Below are positions 26,415-36,963 of a DNA stretch of 64,000 nucleotides, piece by piece (positions within the stretch are counted from its first letter, which is position 1; every line of letters begins with the position of its first letter). Position numbers and translations under genes: made by a program. This DNA comes from Clostridium estertheticum. Lineage in GTDB: Bacteria > Bacillota > Clostridia > Clostridiales > Clostridiaceae. The notes below the pieces were generated by a model, which was given only the letters and a program-made list of their open reading frames with translations, had not been told where the DNA came from and searched no databases. The stretch is from assembly GCF_011065935.2 (NCBI RefSeq), contig NZ_JAAMNH020000001.1, positions 3,803,001 to 3,867,000 on the forward strand, in the 5' to 3' direction.

Positions 26415-27062
26415 TTACAATTCTTCTGAATACATTCGTATTATATCTTCATTAAAATCTCTAAATCGTTTTAACTGCTCTATACGTTCCCTTATCTTTG
26501 TCTCTTTTACATCTTTATCTTCATCTACATCCAGGTCTAACAATTTTATAATAACCCCAGAATCTAAATTATCATATTCATCTACTACCGAAGCTCTAAG
26601 CCATTCTATGGTTTTCTCATCTGTAGCACAAACTGTAGCTTGTTTCAAAATATAATTTATCCATATCCGAGCTATCTTGTCAATTCCACTAGCCATATCC
26701 ATCAAGCTATTAATTGACACTTGTCCTTCTGATTCCTCTTGATATTGCTGAGCATTATTTTGATTCAAAAAGAAGTAGCTCTCCTTCTCCGGGTTCATTC
26801 TCTCCAACGTTTTAAAAATAGGTTCAAATCTTTCAAATGGATTTTTATCAGGTTCGTAATAAGCACGATTTTTCCATAATTTTAATATGCTTTCAAAACA
26901 CTTTTCTTCTGATATTGCCTTTTTCTCTCCGTCGGAATTCTCAATCTCTATCATTTGTTGTGCAATATAATGTGCCATCCATCGTGATAAAGTATCTACA
27001 CTATCATCCAATCCTAGTTCATCAACTAGCATCTTTCCCAAATTCAATATTTCCATTTTCAT
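26415..27062 (-). CDS. Partner protein of the Avs-like STAND NTPase
   Basis: The 215-residue, acidic, mostly helical protein (LGLDDSVDTLSRWMAHYIAQQMIE near the start) has no catalytic motif I can name. Its ATG lies 41 bases inside the end of the giant STAND gene in another frame, so the two are translationally coupled and probably work together. Some AVAST loci carry an additional small gene beside the Avs ATPase; I believe this is such a gene but cannot confirm the family. Confidence 0.65.
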   Translation of the reverse strand: MKMEILNLGKMLVDELGLDDSVDTLSRWMAHYIAQQMIEIENSDGEKKAISEEKCFESILKLWKNRAYYEPDKNPFERFEPIFKTLERMNPEKESYFFLNQNNAQQYQEESEGQVSINSLMDMASGIDKIARIWINYILKQATVCATDEKTIEWLRASVVDEYDNLDSGVIIKLLDLDVDEDKDVKETKIRERIEQLKRFRDFNEDIIRMYSEEL

Positions 27063-30000
27063 CTGACAACACCCCTTCCCCAGATAACAAATAAATTTTA
27101 TGTGCTGGTGGCATATATTTATCTTCTACAACAGTATTACTATATCTGTCTCTCACAACTCGTCTGCAAATTTGCACTTCCAACACTAGATTAAATCCTG
27201 TTTCTTTGCACAGATCTTTTAAAATATCCAACGTTGCAAGCATTCTCTTTCCTCTTAATATCTCTTTTTTTTCATACTCTCCAATTAAACGGCTCCAATT
27301 TTCGCATACTATTTTTACTTCTTTACGGTTACACTTATACCACTTATTTTTTAGTGAATTTTCTTCCAATCCTAATAATTCTTGATAGGTATCTCCCAGA
27401 TCATAATCTGGATATGATATTTCACCTGCCCAAGGATCGAATCTATCAAGACCATCCTCTGTATTATCAGCTTTAATCCATCCCAACAGAACAAAAGGGT
27501 CAATATCACACTCCATACTTTCTTCTTTATAGTTTGGCAACTTATAATCATGTGAATTTTTGCAACTAACAAGTGCTGATAAAAGACCTTGTGATGCTTC
27601 TTTTGAAACAAGAGCTGAAGCTATTGATATATCTTCTCGGTACTGCCCTTGTCCATTTTCCCAATAACCTTTCACACATATTCTTCCATCCTTCATAACT
27701 AGATTATCTAAAAATTCAAATTTAGAGATGTTTGCTCTCCATTCTTTATCTTTTTCGTCATTCATCCATCGTGGTTCATCCAGAGGAACATTTCCTCGAC
27801 AGTCCGCTAGCCAAAAACCATCCTGTCTAGTCAGACTATGCCGTTCTATCCATTCGTCCCAAGGATTTCTTTCATCCCAATCTTTTCTAAATATAATTGG
27901 CATTTTTTCAAAAAATCTAGCAGCAACTACAAACATTGCATGGTATGATAAGTAAAAATTATATCTTTCTACACTTGGATGCTGTTCATGTGAATGCCAT
28001 GTTTTGTGCTCATACCGATGTGAATCCCACAATGAATGTCTTTGATCATGTACATAGCTACCATCATATAATATTTTCCATTCCTTGATAATTACATCAC
28101 CGGCAAGTTTTGCTACTGTTTTCTCAGAGATGCCAAAAATCTTACCAAGTGGTTCAAACCAATATCTACCAAAGTCATATCCATGAGAAAACTTGACATC
28201 ATCTTCTAAATCATCATTCTCGTAATTATTTTCTATTTTATCCCTATAATTAACTATATTTAAAGGAAACTGACTTTTTCCCATTAATAATATATTATCA
28301 TATTCCTCCTTGCTATATGTATCAGGGAATGCTTTTTCAATACTTATCATAATATTTATAGCCTTCTTATGAATTAAAGCGTGAGGGATATTCCATTTCA
28401 CATATTGAGAAAAAACATCAGCATATTGTAAAAATATTTCTGGATGCTCCATTGAAATTCTATCTACTGCAATTAATAAATATAAATGTGCATTCAAATT
28501 ATAAAATGAAAATTTATTACTTCCAAAACAATCTACAGTATTCTTTTCGGCCCAAAGTAACAATGCTTTGATTTCATTATTACAGCCAAATTTCCCAAGC
28601 CTTTTGATGGCATGCACCGCATTCCATCGTGCCTCAGATTCAGGCGACCCAAGTGCAGACCAAATAAAGCCGGCAAAATTCATCTCAGGTGTATCAGCCG
28701 GCGTTAGCCATTCGCTCCATTTTCCATCTCCAAAATCATCATCAATACTAATTTCAAACCTGCTTAATGAAAACTCTAATAATGATCTTGCTTGTGAAGG
28801 AGTTATCATCTCTTGTATAGTTGTTACAAAATCGAAATACTCATCAGCTGTATCGATGTTTTCTTGCTTTGCTAACCCATCCACGATGCCCTCTGCAACT
28901 ATTTTCATTTCATCATCACTTAATTTAACTGCAGAAAAAAACGCTATTTTTGAATACCAATTCAATAATTCACGTGAATGCATAGCTGCAATGGTTCTAA
29001 TTATTAATGGCCATTTTCTTCTGAAACTTGGTTTATTCATCCACATTTCAGGTATATGTGGTAAAGCATCTGTTAACTCATAAAAACTAATAGAAGGAAG
29101 TTTAATAAACTTCTCCATGAACTCTACAATATTTTCTTGTGGTACATTGCTAAAGAAAATTTTCCAAAATACTTGCTTATTAAGATATGAATCTGAAATG
29201 TTTCGGAATCTAATAATTACTTCTTCGACATCCCTATCACTCATTAAATCTAATCCACCAAATATCGATTGTTTTTCGTCTTTAGTAATAACATGATGAT
29301 TATATTTATCCTGAATGTGCATTTGCTTTAACTGTTCACTCTGATTTTTTCCCAACATCTTACACATTTCTAACACTTCATCATTTTCAATCATTGACTG
29401 ATCAAGAAATTCTTTCAATTTATTCCATAAAGAAATTGGCATATCTAATATCTTGAAATACCTTATTGTTGCTTCTAATATATCCTTCCTGATTTTTTCT
29501 GCCTTAGCACTACTAATACAATTTATTGCTAAATTTAACATATCGCTATTTTTTATAAATGCAGATAAAGCCCATGTTGCTTCTGGTTTTATATAATTTG
29601 TTTTAGCGATTGTATTGGCTACAATTGGAAATTGGTCCTCAAACCACCCAACATCACGTTCTCTCCATCGACTTATTGCTGCTAGACCAGAAGCAGGAGA
29701 TAGACTTGTGCATATTTTAATTGCTTCATCCCTATCCCAGTATTTCTCCCTTGCTATATTATCTCCAACCAACTCAGCGCAACGGATAAATCGATATGAT
29801 AGCTCAGCTTCCTCGTTATATTCTTCTGAACAACGCTTTGCTATAACTGAAACAGCTTTCCAACGACTTGGTAGTTCATCTCCAAATCTTGAAACTTCTG
29901 TGATTGCCATATTAAAATATTCTGCTGCATCTGCTTTACTTATAGTCAAGGTTGCTCTTGCTAGTTCAACAAAATAATTTGCTTTTGTTTCTGTATCATC

Positions 30001-33000
30001 TTGAGATCTTATAATAGATTTGTACACATAGTCCTCTACATCATTTCGTATTACATTTAAATCATCTACTCGATTGGCCCCTCTTAAAGCTTGTATTCTT
30101 GAATCCATTAATATAGTATCGCATGACTGAATTCTATCTATGTAAAATGATTTAATTTCTTCTGGGGAACTTTGCTTGCTAAAAAGCATTATTTCAACAC
30201 ATACTTGTGCTATTTCAAATGGCAAGATATCATGCTTTCTGTATCTTGTACTCAATACTCCTTCAGTTTTAATACCTGCCTCATTTATAATACTATCTAA
30301 TATATCATAATTTCCCACTAAAACACACAGCCTAACGTTATACCATGGCATTAATCCATAAAACACTTCTTTAATTTTTTTAACATCTTCTTCATCACTA
30401 TATTTTTTTTTGTTAATCGTAAACTTTTCTGGAAGCCATTCCTCTTCCTTCGGATCACTAGATAATCCCAAATGCTTTCGTAAGGCTACAGTTCGCAAAT
30501 AAACGATTCTTGCTTTATTTTTATAGTCACTATCAAAAGTAAGGGGTGCCCGTAAAGGAATGAATCGCTCTAACATCTTTAAGATTTTTTCACTATCAAG
30601 ATGCCTAGCAATACATGCTTCTGCAAAAGAAAGCAATGCCTCCAATCTTTTATCATCATTAAAGTGATTATCTAAATTAGGAATTTTAAAATTATCTATA
30701 TCAATCATTGATAGACATTTATCTAAAGATACTTTTTCTACAAAGCGTCCTACTTTTAACAATTCATTATTAATGCCTAATATAGCATATTCATTATTAC
30801 ATGATAGTATAGATATCTCGTCTACGTGTTCAAACCTTCCTAAGTCAATCAACTTCTTTATAAACCTACTGGAAATCTCAAAAACTAGTGATTCTGGGCT
30901 CCAGCCAGTCATAAATCTTACAGCTTCTTTAATCCCATTCAAGTTGTAATGAGCAAATATAAGTTCCACTATCTCATCTTCATGTAATTTATCTATATGA
31001 ATTTTTTCTTTTTTTTCGTTTTTTCGATCTTCAAAATATAAGTCTAGCCAATGTTCTGCTGCCCTTAAATATGCACGTGCCTCGCCGTGATATTCCAAGA
31101 TATTGGATAGTAATGAAGCAGAATAAACATTTTGTGAACCTTCCCAGGCTGCACTTATTGCTCTTTTAAATGCTAGTTCTTGCACCTTTTGTATATCTTG
31201 CAGTGGTGCGATTAAATCAATATTATTTTTAAATATCTCCAACTGGCGCTTATTACCTGCAGTTTCTTCTCCAGCAAGCATTGCCAACTTAGAAGCATCA
31301 TAATATTGTTTTAATCTCAAAGCAGCCTTAAAGGCGAAATGCAAACGAAACATTTGGACATTTCTTCTATCGATAGGATTTTCGATTGGCAAACAATCCT
31401 CTGAAAGTGCCAGTTCTACCAATTCTCTATAGTACTCACCCTGTAGGTATAAAATTGGTAACACCTCAGCGACATATGTAAACTGAATTGCTAATGGTTT
31501 CAATTTTTCAATATAATCTCTCACTTGATTTACTGTTCCGAAATATTTTTTTCTAAACCACGTCTCAGTAGGCTCATCTCTAAATTGTACAACTGAATCA
31601 GAGACCCAAATGGGTCTACCTAAATCAGATATAAAGCTTCTAACTGTTGTTTCTTCAACTTCAGCCACAACTGCAAGGACTGAAATTGGTATAAATGGTG
31701 GCAATGATGCTAATCCACAACAAATTGCTTCAATTTGCTTTTGATAATCCTTTGAAAGCCTGTATTTAATCTTTTCAATTGCTCTATCTAATTGATATTC
31801 AATCTGCTTTTCAACTGTAGTACCTTTTGGACCCAATTCTTCTAAAACTCTATTTAAAATTCCATTTCCAAAAGCTATAGCATTTGCTTGAACACGAGGA
31901 TTTCCAAAAGTTAACCGATGAAACTCTAATCCATCTTCTTCAGTAGCATTCGGAAAACTTTCCTTAAGATATCTAAATGTCTCATCTTTGTTAAAGGGTA
32001 ACAATTCAAATTTATTTATTGAGTTTGAAGGTTCTAATAGTTCAATTCTCTCAGTCCTACATAGCACTATCAAATGACAATACTCTGGCAAATCTTCACG
32101 TAATAACTCATGAATAAAACATGTATCACCAAATTCATTGGCTACCATCTCAGCATTGTCCGCCGCATCAATTATGATAAAAAGTTTTCCATTTTCATTG
32201 CAACTTCTAATATTTTGAATTGATGTATTTAACCTTTGCAAAAACATCTTAAGTATTTCATCATCTAAAGCTATCGATAACGCAATTAAGGGATCACATA
32301 ATCCTTTCCCGGCTAGTTCATTTGCAATTTGGACAATACCATCTCTATATCTATGTCTTGTCTGACTGCGATTTCTATAATTTCCCAAACCAAAGCAATC
32401 ATACATAATTGTAACTGAATCTTTTGACAATAAATTTTCTAATACTATCACAAAAACTGATTTACCTATGCCGCCTGTTGCATGAACAATCACTGGCTCT
32501 TTTGATTTTACGATCTTACTTGATATTTCTAGATATTGACTTCTGATAATAGGTTCTTTTAGCCTTTCAAACACGGCAGGTGCTGGATATAAATCTCTCC
32601 TTGTAATACAGCCAAACCTCTTCAAAATATCTTCTGCACATATTATTCCGTCTGATTTTGGCAAAGCTTTCTCAGCTACTAATGCCGTTATTGAATCAAT
32701 TTGAGGATGCCCTATATTCCCCGCTAACAATTTTCTTGTATCATATTGCAAATCTAGCCATTGGTTCTGAAAATCACCCAATCCATCTGAAAATTTAAGA
32801 TGTTTGCAGAAATCTACCAACTCAGTGTCTTCTAATGTTGTATATTCTTTAAAAGTCTTTAAAAATTTCTTTCCGCATTCTTGATTCTTTTTAACTTTTT
32901 CCACTCCATCTTTAAAAACATCAGAAATATTTCTATTTGTTACAATATGAAAATCAATAATTTTGTTATCGTTCCTAGAATGATGGTCTTTATACCGTTT

Positions 33001-33312
33001 TGCGAAACCAACAACAGTATCTTTTAAATCACTCAAATTAAATGGAATGTTTTTATATAACGTTGTATGCTTCAGTTGATAATAATTAATCGCATCATTA
33101 CCATCTTCTGATAAATAATATTCTGCTACATCAATAATGCATTCCCCTTCCAGATCCTGTTCTTTTGATCCTTCTATAACTATTGATTTAATGGGGGAAA
33201 ATGGATTTAGCATTTTTAGGCAATATCTTGCTGCCCATCGATAATGAAAGGCATCACCAGCTCTTGAATATCTCACTATATCATTACTTTTTATCTTCTC
33301 TTTACTATTCAT
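27022..33312 (-). CDS. Avs-like STAND NTPase with N-terminal DUF4297/Cap4-type nuclease
   Basis: The product is about 2096 residues. The N-terminal domain (about 8-220) reads GDAFHYRWAARYCLKML, ECIIDVAEYY and YYQLKHTT, the PD-(D/E)xK-like pattern of DUF4297/Cap4 nucleases with the usual QxK ending. The STAND core has Walker A ATGGIGKS (about 277) and Walker B LFIIIDAADNAE (about 377), followed by more than 1500 residues of helical repeats, the region that recognises the phage protein in Avs systems. Size and order fit AVAST type II/III. I chose the ATG at 33312 (MNSKEKIKSN, GGGG about 12 bases upstream) over a GTG at 33399 without usable spacing. It overlaps its partner gene. Confidence 0.8.
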   Translation of the reverse strand: MNSKEKIKSNDIVRYSRAGDAFHYRWAARYCLKMLNPFSPIKSIVIEGSKEQDLEGECIIDVAEYYLSEDGNDAINYYQLKHTTLYKNIPFNLSDLKDTVVGFAKRYKDHHSRNDNKIIDFHIVTNRNISDVFKDGVEKVKKNQECGKKFLKTFKEYTTLEDTELVDFCKHLKFSDGLGDFQNQWLDLQYDTRKLLAGNIGHPQIDSITALVAEKALPKSDGIICAEDILKRFGCITRRDLYPAPAVFERLKEPIIRSQYLEISSKIVKSKEPVIVHATGGIGKSVFVIVLENLLSKDSVTIMYDCFGLGNYRNRSQTRHRYRDGIVQIANELAGKGLCDPLIALSIALDDEILKMFLQRLNTSIQNIRSCNENGKLFIIIDAADNAEMVANEFGDTCFIHELLREDLPEYCHLIVLCRTERIELLEPSNSINKFELLPFNKDETFRYLKESFPNATEEDGLEFHRLTFGNPRVQANAIAFGNGILNRVLEELGPKGTTVEKQIEYQLDRAIEKIKYRLSKDYQKQIEAICCGLASLPPFIPISVLAVVAEVEETTVRSFISDLGRPIWVSDSVVQFRDEPTETWFRKKYFGTVNQVRDYIEKLKPLAIQFTYVAEVLPILYLQGEYYRELVELALSEDCLPIENPIDRRNVQMFRLHFAFKAALRLKQYYDASKLAMLAGEETAGNKRQLEIFKNNIDLIAPLQDIQKVQELAFKRAISAAWEGSQNVYSASLLSNILEYHGEARAYLRAAEHWLDLYFEDRKNEKKEKIHIDKLHEDEIVELIFAHYNLNGIKEAVRFMTGWSPESLVFEISSRFIKKLIDLGRFEHVDEISILSCNNEYAILGINNELLKVGRFVEKVSLDKCLSMIDIDNFKIPNLDNHFNDDKRLEALLSFAEACIARHLDSEKILKMLERFIPLRAPLTFDSDYKNKARIVYLRTVALRKHLGLSSDPKEEEWLPEKFTINKKKYSDEEDVKKIKEVFYGLMPWYNVRLCVLVGNYDILDSIINEAGIKTEGVLSTRYRKHDILPFEIAQVCVEIMLFSKQSSPEEIKSFYIDRIQSCDTILMDSRIQALRGANRVDDLNVIRNDVEDYVYKSIIRSQDDTETKANYFVELARATLTISKADAAEYFNMAITEVSRFGDELPSRWKAVSVIAKRCSEEYNEEAELSYRFIRCAELVGDNIAREKYWDRDEAIKICTSLSPASGLAAISRWRERDVGWFEDQFPIVANTIAKTNYIKPEATWALSAFIKNSDMLNLAINCISSAKAEKIRKDILEATIRYFKILDMPISLWNKLKEFLDQSMIENDEVLEMCKMLGKNQSEQLKQMHIQDKYNHHVITKDEKQSIFGGLDLMSDRDVEEVIIRFRNISDSYLNKQVFWKIFFSNVPQENIVEFMEKFIKLPSISFYELTDALPHIPEMWMNKPSFRRKWPLIIRTIAAMHSRELLNWYSKIAFFSAVKLSDDEMKIVAEGIVDGLAKQENIDTADEYFDFVTTIQEMITPSQARSLLEFSLSRFEISIDDDFGDGKWSEWLTPADTPEMNFAGFIWSALGSPESEARWNAVHAIKRLGKFGCNNEIKALLLWAEKNTVDCFGSNKFSFYNLNAHLYLLIAVDRISMEHPEIFLQYADVFSQYVKWNIPHALIHKKAINIMISIEKAFPDTYSKEEYDNILLMGKSQFPLNIVNYRDKIENNYENDDLEDDVKFSHGYDFGRYWFEPLGKIFGISEKTVAKLAGDVIIKEWKILYDGSYVHDQRHSLWDSHRYEHKTWHSHEQHPSVERYNFYLSYHAMFVVAARFFEKMPIIFRKDWDERNPWDEWIERHSLTRQDGFWLADCRGNVPLDEPRWMNDEKDKEWRANISKFEFLDNLVMKDGRICVKGYWENGQGQYREDISIASALVSKEASQGLLSALVSCKNSHDYKLPNYKEESMECDIDPFVLLGWIKADNTEDGLDRFDPWAGEISYPDYDLGDTYQELLGLEENSLKNKWYKCNRKEVKIVCENWSRLIGEYEKKEILRGKRMLATLDILKDLCKETGFNLVLEVQICRRVVRDRYSNTVVEDKYMPPAHKIYLLSGEGVLSDENGNIEFGKDAS

Positions 33313-33399
33313 GCCGTTACTCGCCCCTATCTGTGTCTCTTTATAATTGTACAACAAACCTTCTTGTATGAAAGAAATTTTTACAAGTGTAACAAACAC

Positions 33400-33679
33400 A
33401 CCTTTTTAATAACGTTAATTTAAAATACTTCCCATTATTAGCCTAACGGGAAGATGCATAATAAGAAATTATACCTAATACAAATACATAAAAAAATATT
33501 TCAATTTCGTAAGTAAGATAAAACTCCTATAAACATCTTACATTCCAATTATAAGTTCTAGCGTTAGGTTTAGGCTGCATGCTTTTATTGTTCTGGTTAA
33601 TTCACTCGAAGTTCATATTTTTTTGTTACCCACCCATCTAACGAACGCCGGAACCAAATATGAAAATATAACTTTTGTG
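33400..33679. other. Intergenic gap with island repeat and inverted repeat
   Basis: It contains the dispersed repeat copy B and, further on, GCGTTAGG (33561-33568) with CTAACGAACGC (33638-33648), an imperfect dyad about 88 bp wide. No gene. Confidence 0.45.
33428..33450. repeat. Dispersed island repeat, copy B
   Basis: CTTCCCATTATTAGCCTAAC then GGG, 22 of 23 matches to copy A at 10844-10866. Here it extends to the dyad CTTCCCATTA...TAACGGGAAG. Confidence 0.7.
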
Positions 33680-34966
33680 CTATTTTCTATCTAATATTTC
33701 CTTTAGTTGTGCTATTAGCACATCGTCTTGCTTATTATCCATAAAGCCAAGCTGTTCTGCTATATCACGTCTTAATTTAAGAAAGGCTTCATCATTTAAT
33801 CTACATTTGTCTTTTATATATCCTACAATAAGTTGCTTCACTTCATTCTCATCATTGAAATAATCCTTATTATCATTAAATAATTTTTTTATATAGCTAT
33901 CTGGATATGCTATTCTCTTTTTAATTAATTCATCTACTTGATTTCTATGATAATTATATAGTGCTCCTATTTTAAACTTTTCAGTATGTAATGTTACATC
34001 TTTTGATTTGCCATGAGTTTTATCAATTGATATCTCATTTGTAAGAATATTTGCTTTAAATGAAAAATAATCATTTATACTATCTTCATAGGGATTAATA
34101 TCATCAAATCCACTTTCTTTAGACCCTTTCAAAGATTGATTACATGATTTGCATACTGGTACTAAATTGTAAATTGACATAGAGAAGTAAGCATATCTAC
34201 TTTTAGGTAAAAAATGATCAATGTCGGCTCTCATTTTTCCACTATCTGAAAAAATAGGAGTTATGTATTGGCGATTGCAATATGGACATACTCTTAGGCC
34301 ACTTTCCATAACGAACGCATAATCACTCCATTCATCTCCAAAAATATCAATTTGCTTGAAATTATCCATTGTAATGTTAATATCTGTTAATTTCTTGAAT
34401 TCTTTTTCAAATTCAACTGCTGATAAGACTTTTCCTATAGGCATTAATCTATTATTAATTTGGTTACTTAAATTGGGATAATTACTAATTAAAAGACCTA
34501 CTATTTTTATCCGGACTTCTTCACAATTCTTACTTCGATTAGCTTCTTTCTTACCTTTTTTACTAATATAATAGTATAAATCTTTTACCTTAAAATTCTC
34601 ATAACCAAATAATTTGTATAAATAACTATTATAAGACTCCTCTTTTGCATTATTTGAGCTTACTTTAAGCATTTTATAAATAATAGGAAAAAATTTCTTA
34701 ATCTTTTCATTCAATTGTTTAAGATCATATGGTTTGCCTATTGCAAAAGCCTTATAGTTATTTTTAACAAAACCTATAAAATGATTATGTTGTTTTGTGA
34801 ATTTTTTCTGGAAGCGAAAAACATCTAAATTAATTCGATGAGCTTCTCTAGCCGGATCATGTATATAATGTTGAGTTTTACTCTCAATAAGTTTAGGTAA
34901 GATTTTATTTTTAAAATAATCTTTGTGCCTCTCCTCTATTTTATTGGATAAATTAATCTTTATCAT
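33680..34966 (-). CDS. HNH endonuclease, Septu PtuB-like
   Basis: The 428-residue protein has a helical N-terminal region and a zinc-stapled HNH core: CPYC (227-230), the catalytic DHFLPKS (D250, H251) and CKSCN (272-276). This CxxC-DHxxPKS-CxxCN order is typical of HNH nucleases paired with SMC-like ATPases such as PtuB of Septu. It begins 3 bases after the second ATPase gene and overlaps its expression signals, so the three genes are one operon. The Septu nuclease is usually shorter; this one has an extra N-terminal region that could bind the ATPases. Confidence 0.8.
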   Translation of the reverse strand: MIKINLSNKIEERHKDYFKNKILPKLIESKTQHYIHDPAREAHRINLDVFRFQKKFTKQHNHFIGFVKNNYKAFAIGKPYDLKQLNEKIKKFFPIIYKMLKVSSNNAKEESYNSYLYKLFGYENFKVKDLYYYISKKGKKEANRSKNCEEVRIKIVGLLISNYPNLSNQINNRLMPIGKVLSAVEFEKEFKKLTDINITMDNFKQIDIFGDEWSDYAFVMESGLRVCPYCNRQYITPIFSDSGKMRADIDHFLPKSRYAYFSMSIYNLVPVCKSCNQSLKGSKESGFDDINPYEDSINDYFSFKANILTNEISIDKTHGKSKDVTLHTEKFKIGALYNYHRNQVDELIKKRIAYPDSYIKKLFNDNKDYFNDENEVKQLIVGYIKDKCRLNDEAFLKLRRDIAEQLGFMDNKQDDVLIAQLKEILDRK

Positions 34967-34969
34967 ATA

Positions 34970-36961
34970 TTAATTATCCTCCTGATTAGTATTTATTATA
35001 TATTTAATTAATCTTTCTTTTTCGTCTTTGGATAAATCAGTATACTCACTTATAATATTTTTTAACCTTGTTGACTTATATTCATCTTCTATTTGTTGTA
35101 TTTTAGATTCTAAAGAGATTTTTATTACCGATTCACCAATAATACTAATGATATATTTGCAATACTCTATATCTTCATAATACTTAGAAACATTAGATAA
35201 TTGATTATCTATAATATAGTTTAATTTATCATAAACACCTCCGATAATTCTCTCAGAAAATTTCCCCATTGTGTTTTCTAAGTAAAATGAATCTTTAAAT
35301 AAATTATAAATGTTTTGTCCAAATGTTTTTCCTTCTTTTTCCTTAACTTGTCCCTTTTCTAAATAAACAACATTAGTATCAGGTATATCTGCAAGAGTAA
35401 TAGGCGAATGTGTTGTAAATATAACTTGAATTCTTTTCCCTGAAAACTGATTTTTAAGTTCATCTAATAGAAATTCAATAAAATTACTTTGCCATTCAGG
35501 ATGGCAATATAAATCAATTTCATCAATTAATAACAATATGTTGTCTTTTGTACTCTTGATAATCTCTTGCGAAATGTGATTTAAAAATTTCAAGGTATTT
35601 AACCAAGAAAAGAAATTCAAATAAGACCTCTCTCCAGACGACATTTCAAGGTTATCAATTTTTATATATTTTAAAACAAAAGACTTCTCACTAAAAGCAC
35701 ATTTATTAATGAATGCTGTAAAGTTCAAATACAAGTCAGGATTATTCTCATAATTAATCACTTTTCCATAAATATGTGCCACATCATCCTTTGGCCAACC
35801 ATTATTAAATTCATGTGTATTAACTATAATTTTACTATACTCTTCAATTTCGCTTACTGCCATTAAGTAATAATCTTTGTATTCGATACTGCTATGTTCT
35901 AAATAGTTACCTATGCATTTTATTACATCTTCGATTCCTTTAAGAGTTTTTAATTTACTACTAATACTTTCATCTATAAAATACAATTCAAACAGAAGAT
36001 TTAAATATAATCCATCAATAATATTATTATAACTAATAGCAAAATTTCTATATAAAAGCTTCCAATTTTCTATCTTATTTTTAATAATACTAGGAAAATC
36101 TTGATTTGAATAATATGTAGATGGTGATTTACCAGGTACATTATGAATCAATTTTGGAGTAATAATGTTTGTAATATGTAACTCAGTCTGTATTTTTCCT
36201 TCAAAGGTCTTATTTTTTCTTAAAATATAATCAAAGTAAATAATATCGCATATCTCTTGCAGGTTTTGTTGAGTTTTTGTTGTAATAATCATATCCTGCA
36301 ATCCATAAAAAAGATTGTCTTTAATTATTCCTATAGGAAACCCCACTAATTTTCTATAGAAACTTTTGGATAAAACCCCTATAGTCGAAATATTTAAAGC
36401 TACTTTACTTGTTTTACCATATTCCAAATAATACCCATTACTTTCATAATAACTACTGTTCGTCAAATAAACCTTTGTAATGTTAAATAACTCTTTTTCA
36501 CTCTGCACAAAACTTCCAAAATCGTATTCGTCATTATTAACATTACTAATCAATATACCTTTCTGAACAACTTCTATATCATATTCAAAATTATGATAAA
36601 CATTTAATTGCCATTTATCCTTCACTTTAAATCTAAAAACTTGAAGTGTTCTTTCAATTTCCTCCTGTTGTTTTTTAGTAATAAGATATTCTTCTCTTTC
36701 TTCCTTTTGGTTAGGCATAACTTCCATGTTATATATATAGTTTAGCAAAGTAGTCTTTCCTGAACCATTTTTACCAACGATTGCGCTAACATTACTAATA
36801 ATGTCATTTTCAAAAATATTATAGTATAAATTATTATATTCTATACTTAACTTCCTTTTTTCTACATCAAATAATATATTATAAGATTTATTAAAACATA
36901 CTCCACTTTTTTCAATAAAATTATTTTGTGTTTTATTTATCCATAAATAAATTAGCTCCAT
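34970..36961 (-). CDS. SMC/ABC-type ATPase, Septu PtuA-like (second copy)
   Basis: The 663-residue protein contains Walker A GKNGSGKT (63-70), an ABC signature LEMSSGERSYL (about 440), Walker B ILLLIDEIDLYCHPEWQ (about 482) and the H-loop FTTHSPITLADIP (about 517). This is the AAA_15/21 arrangement of PtuA and OLD-like ATPases. Its start MELIYLWI matches that of its neighbour (MELLYIWI), and all motifs occur at the same positions, so the two are tandem paralogues. It starts 2 bases after the upstream ATPase ends. Confidence 0.82.
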   Translation of the reverse strand: MELIYLWINKTQNNFIEKSGVCFNKSYNILFDVEKRKLSIEYNNLYYNIFENDIISNVSAIVGKNGSGKTTLLNYIYNMEVMPNQKEEREEYLITKKQQEEIERTLQVFRFKVKDKWQLNVYHNFEYDIEVVQKGILISNVNNDEYDFGSFVQSEKELFNITKVYLTNSSYYESNGYYLEYGKTSKVALNISTIGVLSKSFYRKLVGFPIGIIKDNLFYGLQDMIITTKTQQNLQEICDIIYFDYILRKNKTFEGKIQTELHITNIITPKLIHNVPGKSPSTYYSNQDFPSIIKNKIENWKLLYRNFAISYNNIIDGLYLNLLFELYFIDESISSKLKTLKGIEDVIKCIGNYLEHSSIEYKDYYLMAVSEIEEYSKIIVNTHEFNNGWPKDDVAHIYGKVINYENNPDLYLNFTAFINKCAFSEKSFVLKYIKIDNLEMSSGERSYLNFFSWLNTLKFLNHISQEIIKSTKDNILLLIDEIDLYCHPEWQSNFIEFLLDELKNQFSGKRIQVIFTTHSPITLADIPDTNVVYLEKGQVKEKEGKTFGQNIYNLFKDSFYLENTMGKFSERIIGGVYDKLNYIIDNQLSNVSKYYEDIEYCKYIISIIGESVIKISLESKIQQIEDEYKSTRLKNIISEYTDLSKDEKERLIKYIINTNQEDN

Positions 36962-36963
36962 AA

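Noticed and set aside
27234..29977. Several plus-strand frames of 75-171 codons inside the Avs-like gene
   Set aside because: They are antisense shadows of a long coding region with clear domains.
33313..33399. GTG start 29 codons upstream of the Avs-like gene
   Set aside because: AAAAAGG is directly against the GTG, too close to work, and the extra residues are not part of the nuclease domain.
33561..33648. Possible attC site (GCGTTAGG ... CTAACGAACGC)
   Set aside because: The core motifs are in the wrong relative orientation for attC (GTTRRRY before RYYYAAC on both strands), and no integron integrase is present.
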